From assembly GCA_000697355.1 (NCBI GenBank), contig JNEN01000836.1, forward strand, positions 1-64,000: a DNA stretch of 64,000 nucleotides, written 5' to 3'. Made by a program: the position numbers and the translations under genes. How positions within the stretch are numbered: position 1 is the first letter of the stretch; each line of letters opens with the position of its first letter. Positions 22,758-34,676 of the stretch are shown here, one piece after another. The DNA is from Syncephalastrum monosporum B8922. Lineage: Eukaryota > Mucoromycota > Mucoromycetes > Mucorales > Syncephalastraceae. The notes under the pieces were generated by a model. It was not told the origin of the DNA. It did not search any database and was given only the letters and a program-made list of their open reading frames with translations.

Positions 22758-24356
22758 CTAGCAATCGCCCGCCACCTCTTGTAGAAACTCCTTAATAATC
22801 GTCCACTTGTTGAGTGGCATCGGCGCCTGACCTCCGATGACCCAACCGCTTCCTGCTCTTGCGATGCAGATGGCCGCCATGGCATCCCAACCTTGCGTGG
22901 TCACGCCTCTTTTACAAGCTGGCATTCGGCGTTCATGCAGCGCGCTGTACCACGACTTTCTTTGGCGGATGCCGTTGTAAACCGATCACTGGTTTGAGGC
23001 ACTCGTGGCAGGTCTGGGAACCGCGATGCTCGTCTGTTATGGCGACGAGGCTCCATCGCATTTCAAAACGCCGTAATTTTTTTTCCGCCGTATCGGAGAC
23101 GGCCCTTCAGTCGGGAACCCGCTCCGGTTACCGCTATTACCAATGAAGCGCACTGCAATAGACCTGCGACTTGTTCATGCCTATGAGAAGTTCAGTCGGA
23201 CCCATGGCGACAAAGTAAAGATGTACCTCATGGGCAGAAAGAACTTTGGTGAGGGAGGCGCCCTTGTTGGAGCTTGCGCGGGACAGTAGCGCCTCCTGCT
23301 CTGCCACATCTGGTCGAAGTGTTTTCCTTCTTTCGCTCAGTCGCGCATGTTTGTTTGCGAGGGAATGTGAGTGGATATACAAGGCCGTCGTCTTGTGGAC
23401 CTTGTAGGGTGGTGGATGTTCCAGGCTAACAGAGACTGCCAGCGTGCATACACCATAATCTGTTCCCGTGAATACGAGGTGTCTCTTCTCGGTGTCACAT
23501 TCTGCTCTCAATTTTGAGATGTCAATCTTGTCAGCGTTGTCCTCGAGACCGTGACGCTTTAGGGCTGACACACTGGGCGGGATCCCCACTAGGGGTTCCT
23601 CTTTGAATTCTTGTGCATCGGAAGTCGTGGCTTCGTCCTTAGACTTGCCCTGGGATTTGCCCTTTCCCTTTTCCGTCTTGGTAGGCTTCTTTAACCGATG
23701 CGCCAGCTCTTGTTTTAAGACGTGAATCGCCATTCGCAAATCCTTTCCTCTCTGGATGAGATACTCTCTATGGTAGCTTGCCTGATCGCTGTCTTCGCTC
23801 GAGAACTTGTCCTTTTCTTCCACAGTATCTTCCTCTTGGTTCTTCAGCTTCTCGAGATGTGTTTCCCGCTCTTGTTGTGTAACTCGTATATGTCTCGAAC
23901 CCGGTGCTCTCTTTGTTCTTTCCGCCGACGATCGAATATGGATTCTCTGGTACTTGATTTCTGCGCAATAAGCCCCAGCACAAGATTTGGTAAAAAGATA
24001 AATATCTCGGCAGGACCTTACGTAAAAGCGCTCCGTTCGTCAAGTATCTCCTGGCGCAAGATCTGACTAAGCTTTGTCGTACAGGATTGGAGCGAGGTCT
24101 CCTCCTGCTTGAGCTGAGACTTATTCTGGTTATTATCTTGCTGCTGGGTGATCACATCCTTGATGACTTTGGCCTTTGTGTCTTTCTTTGTGGTTTTGAT
24201 TAACCGGATCATGGCTATCAACTTTTGTTGAAAAGGCTGCTTTTGTAGACGAGAGAACTCCTCATATGTCACTTTCTTTTTTACGTCGGTGTGCTTTACT
24301 GCTGACCCTTCGCGCTTAAAAGAAAGTGTTTTTGGCTTAAAGCCAGGATCTATGGG
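22758..24356 (-). pseudogene. Fanzor/TnpB-like RNA-guided nuclease, multiply frameshifted
   Basis: The minus strand carries, in order but in several frames, a Lys/Gln-rich helical N-terminal part (TYEEFSRLQKQPFQQKL, 24018-24272), a coiled Lys/Glu middle, and a RuvC-like C-terminal half. A candidate RuvC-I motif is FTGTDYGVCTLAVSV (Asp in GTDYG). A GAGSRLKGRLRYGGKK block follows, then a candidate RuvC-II Glu beside the first zinc-ribbon pair in VAITDEHRGSQTCHECLKP. The second Cys pair is CMNAEC, and the RuvC-III Asp is in TTQGWDAMAAICIARAG. Frame changes occur near 24030, near 23150, in an A8 run near 23078, near 22940 and near 22915. The last frame ends at the TAG 22758-22760. No transposase or terminal repeats were recognised next to it. 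TnpB and Fanzor proteins are transposon-encoded nucleases guided by an RNA made from the element end; identity is from motif order, inactivity from the frameshifts. Confidence 0.7.
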
Positions 24357-26400
24357 TGTCTGTTTTGCTTTTCTTTATCGCGCCATGAATTACCAATAAA
24401 TGAGGAAAGATAAGGGAAGATAGAAATAATACAATAAAAGGATGACTCTGAATTATATGGAGCGATAAGAGTATAAAATGACATCACTACGTTATGAGTG
24501 TCTGATAATTTCAGAGCTGGTGACAGCTGCATCTTCTGCAGCATCATCATTTATCGCTCTACCCTATGTATCAAATTCTGAATTACGATAAATGGTCAGT
24601 CTCTCTTTATATATGGACTTCAGATGTGGGGAAGAGCTAAAGATGAACTTCTTCCTTCTCCCCCTACTTGTTTGTTGTGACATATCACTGAGTCATTCAG
24701 CTGTATGAGAAGAAGAGGAAAGCAGAGGCATACAGAGACGTCATTTGCCCGTCAAAAAATAAACTGAATAGCTGTACTCGCCCGTGTTGAACCTTGTGTT
24801 GCATTGCCTAGTGTATTAGCGATGTATTCTACTGACCTGCGTACCTTATTTAAGCTTACATGCTGTTTCGCGCAGTCAGTGAAATGAACCGCTAAGTTCC
24901 GCTTTTTCCTCTGCCCGTAAGTGAAACAGATTCATGTCTATGCACCGAATATGAGACATAAACACACGTTTTTGTGCTGCTCCTTTTTCGCTTCTCCTCT
25001 GCTCTTGCTCCTCTCCGCTTCATCTCCTCTTCTTCTTCCCCGTTGCGTCATCCTAGCCTAGGCCGACGTGGCCGGGACCACCGTTGGAACTCTCCCCCCC
25101 ATCTATAGACATGTGCCACCGCGCCATATGTCTGCCCCACTCCCAGCGGTAAGAAACTGTTGAATGTGACCTTGAAGCAGTAACTCAAAGATGCATTCAA
25201 CCTCCGGTGAGAAGGTGGCCAACGCGCCAAGAGCGCGTATCGGCGACCCCGGCTCTGGCCGCTTAGGTATGTAAAAGAAGTGAAGTGTAGTCCACGAGAA
25301 CTGATTTCGGAACGAAATTTCGTAGAGTAGTTACTGTATTACTATTGTTATTATACTATTCTTATCATCGCAAGCACACAGGACATCTCCTTCTTCGCTA
25401 TTGCACACAACTTCACGGGCAAATTTTTTTCTTCAAGGAGTCCTCTTCAAGGAAGTCCCGCCCCACAAAAAAATGTGCTTGCAACAGACTTTATCTTCTT
25501 CCTTATTTGATACGATAGGACGCAGATTAGAGCCAAATTTGACGCAGATTAGAGCCAAATAATCTGTGGTATGTTGGAATCTTGCTGTTATCTAAGTGTC
25601 GGTCTGCTTTGGATCTTCCTTCTTTGCATTCTGTCTTGTATTCGACATCTGGATAGATGTAGCTCTCGCAATATACTGTTGCTGACCTTGCTACCATATG
25701 AAGAAATTACAAAAGAGAGCACATAAGGATTCGGTTTTATATGCGTCAGTGTATAAGGTGCAACCAGTCGAACGAACGGATGATAGCAATCTCCGAGCCC
25801 ACGGAAGGGGTCTCTGTGAGAAAAGTATGCCCACGTATCCTTCTTTTCCTCCTATTCTGCGTTTAGCTCGGCCAGGTCCGGCTGCTTCAAATCCTGGAAT
25901 ACGGATACAGTGATCATGTGGCAAAATTTATCTCAGAAATGCAAGTAATCCAGGTTCACACGTAACGGACGGGCTGTGCCTATACATTAATAGAACGTGT
26001 GCAGTTTCTGTATAGAAGATGTTAAATGAGGACTCCATGTGTATCGAGAGAAATACATGTTATATGAAGATAATGAAGCATAGAAGTCAAGCACGGACAT
26101 AGTTTCGGTGTGTCATGTTGATACGCAGAGGCAGACAATCCAAAACCTTGGTTGACAGATTTTTAAGTTCAAGTGATAGCCAAAGACGATGTTCCACGAT
26201 TCCCTCGGTTATCAAATCAAGATACAATATTTGGAAGATAACTCCCAGGCTAGGTATATGCTGGGATTTTCCAGACGGGTAATCGTTTTTTCTTTGATGC
26301 AGAAGACGTCAGTGAGCTATGATGGGAGACTCAGCAGAAACACACGCATATAAAGACGCCAGTCCGAATCCACTTGGCCTTGCTCCTGCCTTTATTTCGC
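24357..26400. other. Gene-free stretch
   Basis: No supported gene. It includes CT-rich DNA near 24980-25050, the short tandem repeat at 25519-25562, and the promoter of the hydrolase gene with a TATA-like ATATAAA near 26348. Confidence 0.45.
25519..25562. repeat. 22-bp direct tandem repeat, two copies
   Basis: The sequence GACGCAGATTAGAGCCAAAT occurs twice with a 22-bp period in an otherwise unremarkable intergenic region. Confidence 0.85.
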
Positions 26401-27498
26401 ATGATGGCTCCTAATACCACCAAAGAATATACTCCCGTCGTTCTCGAGCCCGTCAGTGTGGACATTTCGAAGCAAAACTTTTACGGTGATTGCGATCAAG
26501 ATCATACGGTCGAAATGGTACGGCGCATGCAAGCCAGCATGCCCACAACGGACGACCCAAAGCTTGTTTCGCGCGTGCACATCGAGGATATCCAGATGCC
26601 CCGTAGCTCGGATGGTAAACCTATCGAGCTCACCGTCTCACGCCCGCTTCACTCTGAAAACGAGGTCCTTCCCGTCGTGTTATATCTGTAAGTTAACTCT
26701 CTATCGATGCCTGAGCTGTCTGACTGACAGAATATTCATAAAGACACGGTGGTGGATGGTTGTATGGAAACAAGCACACGCATCGCCAGGTGTGCGTAGA
26801 GGTGCGCGACAATGAGAGATTCATCCTCGTCTTTTTATTTAAAAATCCGACTACCTTAGCTTACAGACCGCTGCCATGCCTGTGTCATCTTCGTCACGTA
26901 CTCCTTGGCACCCGATGTCCAGTTCCCCGTCGCGCTCGAAGAGTGCTATGATGCATTGAAGTATGTCACAGAGAATAGCGGCACGCTCAAAGTGGACCCG
27001 GCAAATATCATCGTCTCCGGCGACTCGGCCGGCGGTAACTTGAGCGCGTGCTTGACGCAGCTGGCCTGGTCCCGCGATTTCAAGGTCATCAAGGGCCAGG
27101 CTTTGCTGTATCCTTCCATTGCCCCCAATTTTGACAACGACTCCATGCTCCAGTTTGAGAAGGGCTATATGCTGACCCGGGGCTCCATGGTGATGCACTG
27201 GGAGGTTTATTGCCCGAACGACTATGACAATCGCTTCGCTTCACCTATCAAGGCATCGCTGGATCAGCTCAAAGATTTGCCTCCTGCACTCGTGACTATC
27301 TGCGAAGCTGATGTACTGCGCGATGATGGCGAAGCCTACGCGCGCAAAATGGCTGAAGCTGGTGTGGATGTACTCGCTCTGCGGTATTTGGGTGTAATCC
27401 ACGGTTGCCTTATGTTTCCCAAGTACAGCAGACAGGCCGAGGCCATGCTTAATCAAACTGTCGCCTGGATGAAGGAACGCTGGGCTGCTTCTGCGTGA
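26401..27498 (+). CDS. Alpha/beta hydrolase, hormone-sensitive-lipase type (fold 3)
   Basis: Three exons (26401-26687, 26744-26801, 26860-27498) give 327 residues. The oxyanion-hole motif HGGGW lies just after intron 1. The nucleophile elbow is GDSAGG, with the block AWSRDFKVIKGQALLYPS after it. The acid is in ICEADVLRDDGEAYA and the catalytic His in GVIHGCLM, so a complete Ser-Asp-His triad is visible. Enzymes of this family hydrolyse carboxyl esters of short to medium chains; the substrate here is unknown. There is no signal peptide, so it is probably intracellular. Two ATGs are adjacent (26401 and 26404); the second has the better context. The donor of exon 2 was chosen to give CVELTDRCHACVIFV, in line with the family. 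Confidence 0.92.
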
Positions 27499-27622
27499 TC
27501 GATACCTCCTTTTTTTTTTTTCTGTATATTACATAAATGTTTTGTCCCGAGTATCCAATAAAGATATGCGTATGATATGACAGATGAGTTCTATGAAATG
27601 AAGACCCGCTTCACAAGATGCG

Positions 27623-29340
27623 CTATGCTAATTTCCGAATCTTTCGACGTCGTTGCTCTTCCTTTTCCCGGTCGCTCAAGCGAGGCACAAAAGACGCACC
27701 GGCTGTTTCCAAAGCCGAAAGATCCACCGGCTCGTCCCTTCGGTTACGACCCACGATGGTGATATTCTTGGTACTCGGTATGCGGAGATAGTCTTGCTCG
27801 GGCTCAAATCCACACTGTGTTGCAATCGATTTGACGTAGCTGGTGTAGGCTTCATATTTACCTTCGCCTGCGGCAGGCTTCAACACCAGCTTTTTTGTGC
27901 CATCTAGACCATACAGACAACACGGAATGACCATGAAACTGACCAATTTTAAGTAAACCAAAGATCGTATGGCGACTTGTCCGATTATTACTCACTTGCT
28001 TTTCGACTTGGTTGCAATGATAGGTATCCTATCTGTCTGTGAGATGTTGGGTATTGGGGCTAAAAGTGCTGTCTTACCATGGTACCAGCTCATCCGCGTG
28101 GTTTCCAAGGAGCCAGTCTGCTTCTGGATATATTGCGCTTGAAGGATGCAGAGCCTCGACTGATTATTGTGAGTATATGTCTCTGTATGTGACCACCCTT
28201 GCAGGTTACCTCTTAGAAGGTCGGTTCGATCACCTTTCAGCTGCGTCCAGATCTTGCGGTCAGCAATGTCAATGCCATATCCTTCATATCCTTCGCTCGT
28301 CAGTAGATAGGTCAAGAGACCATTACCACACCCAAGGTCAACGAACGTAGGACGGCTAGAGGGCTTCTCTTAAGTACAATAGTATACCTCGTTTCCCTTT
28401 TTACCTCTCCTTCCAAAGACAGATCAAGTAACTTGCAATGGCAATATCCTCAAAGACAAATTTCTTGGGGTCGGTTTTCTCGGACCAGTTACTTTCATCA
28501 AGAGAACGAGTTAGGGCTAGAGGGTACGGTTCAGAATACCAGAAATACCGAATGAGATCACCGGCGTATTTCGCCTTGAGCCGCTGATACAATTGTGTAT
28601 AAGTGTCCTTGTCAACGAGTACATCATGATGGGCCTTCTTTTTATATCCTATACGCGCTTGGATACACCATTTAAACAACTTGTGCAGAACCGTTTTGAG
28701 GGCATATTGCTAGTCATGGATGTCAGTCAGAGGACATGATTCGAATGCATTGGCTGACCATTTTCGTATCCAATATAGGGTCATTGGATGCTAATTCGAG
28801 TCGCAGTAAGCCGCTTTCCTGCGAGTTCCTGCGTAGGAAATAAGTATCCAGTCATAGGCTTCAGGCGCCTCTATTACTTACTGGTCAGGCATGTAGACAA
28901 GGCTGTATGCCTCCACTTTTGGATAGTAGAAAGGAAGGTTCTCAACCTTTTCGTGAGGGCGATAGATGACGCGGTTGGTGGGGCAACCTTCCTCGGTACG
29001 GCAGTATTCGACGCCTTCTTCAAGGGGAGCGTCCTTTGCTTTGCGTTTTGGAATGAGGCGTCGGCGTACTTTTTGGGGTGATTCTTCCAGTATTTCTGCT
29101 TTCTCAATGGGTGGAATGACATGCTGTGGTTCTGTCGTCCATTGCGTCTGCGAAAGGTTGATTAAAAAGGGTCGAGAAGAAGAGCGCATATTATACCGCG
29201 GTCTGCCAGAATGCCGCAAGTGTGGAGGGCACGGTTTGCTCTGCAATCAGGAACCAGCCCTTTTCGTTGCTTTCAAGAGGCTTTTCAAAGTGTAGCTGGG
29301 GATTGAATTGGCCAAAGAGTTCTGAAGCTGCATCAGGCAT
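27623..29340 (-). CDS. TRM44: tRNA (uracil-O2'-)-methyltransferase Trm44
   Basis: AdoMet-dependent enzyme that makes 2'-O-methyluridine at position 44 of tRNA-Ser. Several exons are visible. The N-terminal part starts MPDAASELFGQFNPQLHFEK and continues with RRRLIPKRKAKDAPLEE, the family's PRN/RRRLxPR-like block. The middle carries IRYFWYSEPYPLALTRSL with KKFVFEDIAIASYLICLW. The AdoMet-binding motif is VDLGCGNGLLTYLL followed by GYEGYGIDIADRKIW. The C-terminal exon (27623 to about 27950) has the conserved NITIVGRNRR and ends in an Arg/Lys-rich tail. The stop is TAG at 27623-27625, about 125 bp from the convergent hydrolase stop. Family identity is strong; internal splice sites were not all fixed. 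Confidence 0.9.
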
Positions 29341-30389
29341 GAGAAGGATAACCAGAAGATAAAAAGAATATAATTTTTTTATAATTTATCTCCTGCGGCA
29401 AAGAAGACACCCAAGAGTATGAGATGCTGCTGACGGTTGAGCAAGTGTTAAGTGAACTAGAAGAAGTGCACTTCACGACCCCCACGAGCAATAACTATTA
29501 TGTATCTCTGTAATCACCATCACAAGGTGTCCGAAACTGAAATCGTCGTCTTGAGAGTGCTTCTGAAGTAAACTAGCTACTGACGCACCCCGTCGCTGCT
29601 GGAAATTTTACTTGCTGCTACCGGCATAACCATGCTCGAGTAAGCCCTTCTAAAACCACTTGCTTTGTGTCGAGATATAACGTTCTGCGTCATTCTCTTT
29701 CAGCGGTGAGAAGGTCTCGTAGGGCGCAAGAATGAAAAACACAGTCAGCCATGCTTGCCTTGGCATTGATCCCAGTTGATACGGACGCAAGGCGACCTTA
29801 TCTTGTCCATCATCGACACGACTGGGTATGCGCCAGCTACCGACAAAATTGAGTATTCCGCGGCACATGTTGTATTGATTGAACCCTGAATTAACACGAC
29901 CATGACCATTTGTTTCTATTCTGAGTCTAATGCTCTATTGCCCGTCAATTACTTCGAGTGGGATTTTATAGATCTCAAACATATCCAATATAATTGAAGA
30001 AGCGTGGACTCTGTACACTGATGATATGCGAGGTCATCCACGTCCCTTTCCCCCTTCTCTCTAATTTGTGCTCTTCTTCAGGCACATAACACCTGAGTTC
30101 TCGTCGATGATATACGATTGCAAACCGTATAACTTGGTATAGACTTCTTATGATCAGTGGATCTTTATGATTTTCTACAAGCCAGTCCACGAACACACAG
30201 AGGTGGAGAGGCAATGTCATTATATGAGCGGCCATGAAAACGAACAATGAACGCGAACCTTTTTTTTTTTCCTATTTCATGCCGAACAAGGTAAAGCGCG
30301 TCTGCATTTGTGGCTGAGATGAACCGGTTTTTTTCCAAGCTCGACAGACGCGAAGCGAAGCTTCTTTTCCCTTCGCACTTGGCAAGCCA
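29341..30389. other. Divergent intergenic region between Trm44 and Kap123
   Basis: Should contain both promoters. Two minus-strand ORFs (29650-29868, 72 codons; 29975-30247, 90 codons) have protein-like composition but no known motif and are not called as genes. A T-rich tract lies near 30260. Confidence 0.35.
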
Positions 30390-31844
30390 ATGGACGTCGT
30401 AAGTTGTACCTGCCCCGTGCCACTGAGCAGCCTTCTAACTTTGTCTGTCATTCAGAAAAACGTTGAAGAGATTCTGACCACTGTGGCGACAGCCCAGGAT
30501 TCCGAGACCCTCCGTAACGTCAGTGCTCCTGTCAACCCACTAAAAGCGTAGAAAAGCTAAAACGCGATGGACATTCCTTTATTTTATTACAGGCCACCTC
30601 GGCGCTGAACACGCAGGTCTATGCTTCCTCTGAATGCATTCCCGCCTTTGTCCAGATCATCTGTACCTCGCCTCATTTCCAGGTTCGCCAGCTGGCCGCT
30701 GTCGAGCTCCGCAAGCGCATCTCGAAGTGGTGGCTCGAGATTGATGACAACACCCGGGCTGCCATCCGCACTCAGCTGCTCCAGGTTGTGTTGACCGAGG
30801 AAAAGTAAGTTAAGCTGGGGGCATGCAGTGGAAACGTATCTCACCAATGGCTCAGCAAACTCGTGCGCCACGCCATTTCGCGTGCGATCTCGTCCATTGC
30901 CCGTATCGACGTGCCTGAGAACAAATGGCCCGACCTTTTGAACTTCCTCAACCAGGCCAGCGCCAGCGACAATGTCAACCACCGCGAGGTCGGTTTGTAC
31001 TGTATCTACACGCTTTTTGAGGTCATTGCCGAGTTCTTCATGAACCAGACAGGGCCTCTCTTTGAGCTTCTCAGCAAGACGATCGTCGACCCTGAGAGCA
31101 ACAATGTCCGCGCCACCACTGTCCTGTAAGTGAGCGAATTTACCTATGATCTATGGTCTATGGTCTATAGTCTGTGGTCGTATCATGAATTTTTGAATTA
31201 ACAAAAACAACCTCAGTGCTCTTGGCAAGATGTCCGAGTACATTGATCCCGAGGACAAGACCAACGTCGTACGTGTCGTATTGTTTACCACATTTAATTT
31301 AAGGTGCTAAACAATGACACGTTTTCATCTCGCAGGCCATTTTCAAAAACCTTATTCCCTCCATGGTCAACGTCCTTGAGGTCTGCCTCAAGGAAAACGA
31401 TTCCAAGAGCGCCGGTGATATTTTCGAAGTCTTTGACGGTCTCTTTATGATGGTAAGCTTGCCAAATCTACACAATGGAGGGCTTCCGTATCTAAACACC
31501 TCGAATTCAGGAAACGCCCTTCCTGTCTGAACATCTTGGCGATTTGATCCAATTCATCGTCAACGTATCCTCTACCCGCGAACTGGAAGACTCGATCCGT
31601 AACATGGCGCTTTCTTCCCTTATGTGGGCTACGCTTTAGTAAGTCACTCCGCTCCTGCATCGCTGGTGACTCACCGATTTATAGCAAGCAAAACAAGATC
31701 AGAAACCTGAAGCTGGTCGGTCTGATCGTCGAGCGTCTCATGCCCATCGGTACTGAGGAGGACCCTGAGGACATTGACGAGGACTCGCCGTCGAGAGTAA
31801 GTTTTGTGGGGGTAGGATGGGGAGAAAAAGGATAGCTAACCAAA

Positions 31845-31877
<33 letters not shown>

Positions 31878-34323
31878 CTTAGCTCGCTTTCCGTGTACTG
31901 AATGCCGTCGCGTCCAACATGCCGCCCCAGCAGATTGTGCCCATCGTCATGCCCCTGGTGATGGAGTACATGCAGAACCCGGACCCCCAGCACCGCAAGG
32001 CTGCCATGATGGGCTTCGCCGTCATCATCGAGGGCTGTGCCGAGTACATGCGCCCCAAGCTCGCCGAGATCCTTCCTGTCGTGTGCTCTGGTCTGCAGGA
32101 CCCCGAGGTCATTGTCCGCCGTGCGGCCTGCATCACGCTGAGCTGCCTTGCCGAGGACCTGCCGGACATTGCTGAGCACCATCAGGTCGTCATGCCCCTG
32201 GTATTCAACCTTCTCAGCGACGCCAGCCCTGATGTGACCAAGCACGCTTGCAATGCTCTGGACTCCATGCTGGAAGGTCTTGACAGCGATATCCTGCAGT
32301 ACCTTCCTAACCTCATGGAGAAGCTTGTCTGGCTGCTTGACCATGCCGACCAGACCGAGACCAAGGCCACTGCCATTGGCGCCATTGGCAGCGCTGCTCA
32401 CGCCGCGGGCGAGGCCTTCCAGCCCTACTTTGGTGAGGTTCTGCCCCGCATCCGTAACTTTATGTCCGCCAAGACCGGCAACGATGAGACACTCCTGCGC
32501 GGTGTTGCGACCGACACCACCGGTGCCATTGCCGAGGCCGTCGGCGCTGACATGTTCCGCCCCTTCACGCAAGAGTTCATGAACCTTGCCATTGAGCAGC
32601 TGCAGCTGGAATCGCCCCGCCTCCGCGAGTGCGCATATGCCTTTTTCTCCATTATTTCCGGCGTCTTTGGCGAGGAGTTTGCTCCCTTCTTGCCTACCAT
32701 CATGCCCGCTATCCTTGCCTCGTGCAAGCAAGAGGAGACCAACGAGCCTGCTGTGGAGACCGAGATCGATCTCACTCTGGGTGGCGAGGACGAGGATGAA
32801 GAGGAGGATGACCTGAGCGCCCTGAACAACATCAACTCGGCTGTCGCTGATGAGAAGGAATTCGCTGCCGATGCCCTGGGCGAACTCTTTGAGAACACGC
32901 GTTCGCACTTTTTGCCCTACGTCGAGGAGTCTGTCCAGGCCCTGCTCGAAGCCACGGCCAATTTGTTTGATGGTGTCCGCAAAGCGTCCCTCGGCAGTCT
33001 GTTCGCTTTCCTCAAGACCTTCTACGCGCTTTCTAGCCCTGGAGACTGGGTGCCTGGTGTTCCCGTCAACTACCCTGTGCACGAGAACGTCCAGAAGATG
33101 ATCACGCTCGTCATGCCCACCGTCCTGACTATGTGGAGCGATGAAGACGACCGTATGGTGGTCGTACAAATCTGCCAGGAGATGATCCAAGCCCTCAAGC
33201 GGATGGGACCATGCATTGTGGCCGACCGTAAGTACTTTATTTTGTATACAATGATGAAATGTGTATTCTAACGAGCTGCATAGATGTTGAGGAGGTGTCG
33301 AACCGTATTCATGAGATCTTTGAGAAGAAGTCCGTGTGCCAGGAGACGTATGACGTGGAAGATACCCTGGATGAGGACGAAGAGGTCGAGTCCGAGTCGT
33401 TGTTGATCGGTGCTGCGGCCGACCTCGTTGCCGCTCTCTGCGAGGCCGTGGGCGAAAGTTACGCGTCGTACTTTAACGTGTTCCTGCCCCTGATATCCAA
33501 ATATTATGCAAGTGCCAATCTATACATGGCAAAGAAACCATACACTAAACGAAGTGCAAACATTTTTAGAAACCCACAAAGTCCGAGACGGATCGCTTGA
33601 TGGCCACCGGCTGCCTTGGCGAGTGCGTGGTTGGCCTCAAGGGCGCTGTGACACCGCACACCGAGGCCCTATTGCACCTCTTCCTCAAGGGCTCCAATGA
33701 TGAGGATGAGGCCGTCCGCAGCAACTCGGCATTTGCTTTGGGCGTGCTCGTCAGCAACACCCAGATCGACCTGAGCTCGTATGTTGGCGATAACATGTTA
33801 TTTAGGCTCGCCCTTGCGCGTACTGACCCATGATAAAAAATAGGCAATATCCCACCATCTTGGCTGCTCTTTACCCTCTTTTCCAGAACCAGACGCTTCC
33901 GGGCACTACGGACAATGCTTCGGGTGCCGTCGCACGACTGATTACGGCGCACTCGGAAGCCGTCCCGCTCGAGCAGGTGCTGCCTGTCTTCTTGAACGCA
34001 CTCCCTCTCAAGGCGGACTTTGCCGAGAATGAGCCTGTGTTCAACTGTCTGTTCCACCTGTTCCGCTCGAACAATGGCTTTGTAAGTTTCTCACATGCGT
34101 AGATGAAACAAGAAATATACTGATCCATCCACTATCTTGTACGGCGCACATACAGGTTCTGGGCCATATCCCGCAGTTCCTCCCGATCTTCACCAGCGTG
34201 CTGTCCAACGAGGGTCAGCTCAAGGACGAGACCCGCAACCAGCTGGTGGAACTCATCCGCGCCCTCAACTCTCAGTCACCTGACCTGAACATTGGCTCGA
34301 CCGAATTGGGCCGTTTCCTTTAA
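30390..34323 (+). CDS. KAP123: Karyopherin Kap123 / importin-4 (importin-beta family)
   Basis: A HEAT-repeat nuclear import receptor of about 1,100 residues in many exons. The first coding exon is only nine bases (30390-30398, Met-Asp-Val) before a GTAAGT donor. The N-terminal importin-beta domain shows FQVRQLAAVELRKRISKWW. The large exon 31882-33229 carries HEAT repeats with LAEDLPDIAEHHQ and VTKHACNALDSMLEGLD, then a long acidic loop (GGEDEDEEEDDLSAL) typical of Kap123/importin-4. Later exons have SESLLIGAAADLVAAL, ATGCLGECVVGLKG and DEAVRSNSAFALGVL. The protein ends GSTELGRFL with TAA at 34321-34323. Kap123 imports ribosomal proteins and histones H3/H4 with Ran-GTP release in the nucleus. 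Exon acceptor between 31800 and 31882 follows a CT/GT repeat inside the intron. Confidence 0.95.
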
Positions 34324-34676
34324 AAGAAAGGGAGCTTCATTACCTCCCATACACCATATTCAATAGTTTTAGAAGTAAAATCCTGTATAAATAGCTCAGT
34401 AAATCATATGATTTCACCTATAATCGTTTGTCTGTAAGCAAAATAAAAGGCAAGAGACAAATAAGGGGTCCTGTGCGTGTGGGTATATAAATGTATACAT
34501 ATATTAGGATGCTGATGGTGGCCGAAAAAGGTGGGATTGGGGGATGTGACTTTTTGGGGGTTGGATGATGGAAACGAAGGTTAAGATACATAAAATTATG
34601 GCAGGCGACCGCAACGCATAATCGCCTTTCTCTTTCTCTCTGTGCTTCTGTCTTTGTCACTTTTCCTTTTTCGGCC
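34324..34676. other. Intergenic between Kap123 and RasGEF genes
   Basis: AT-rich 3' flank of Kap123 followed by the presumed promoter and CT-rich leader of the RasGEF gene. Nothing else seen. Confidence 0.5.

Noticed and set aside
31679..33190. 503-codon minus-strand ORF
   Set aside because: It is exactly antisense to the large Kap123 exons; codon bias of the real gene keeps this frame open. It has no recognisable protein motif.
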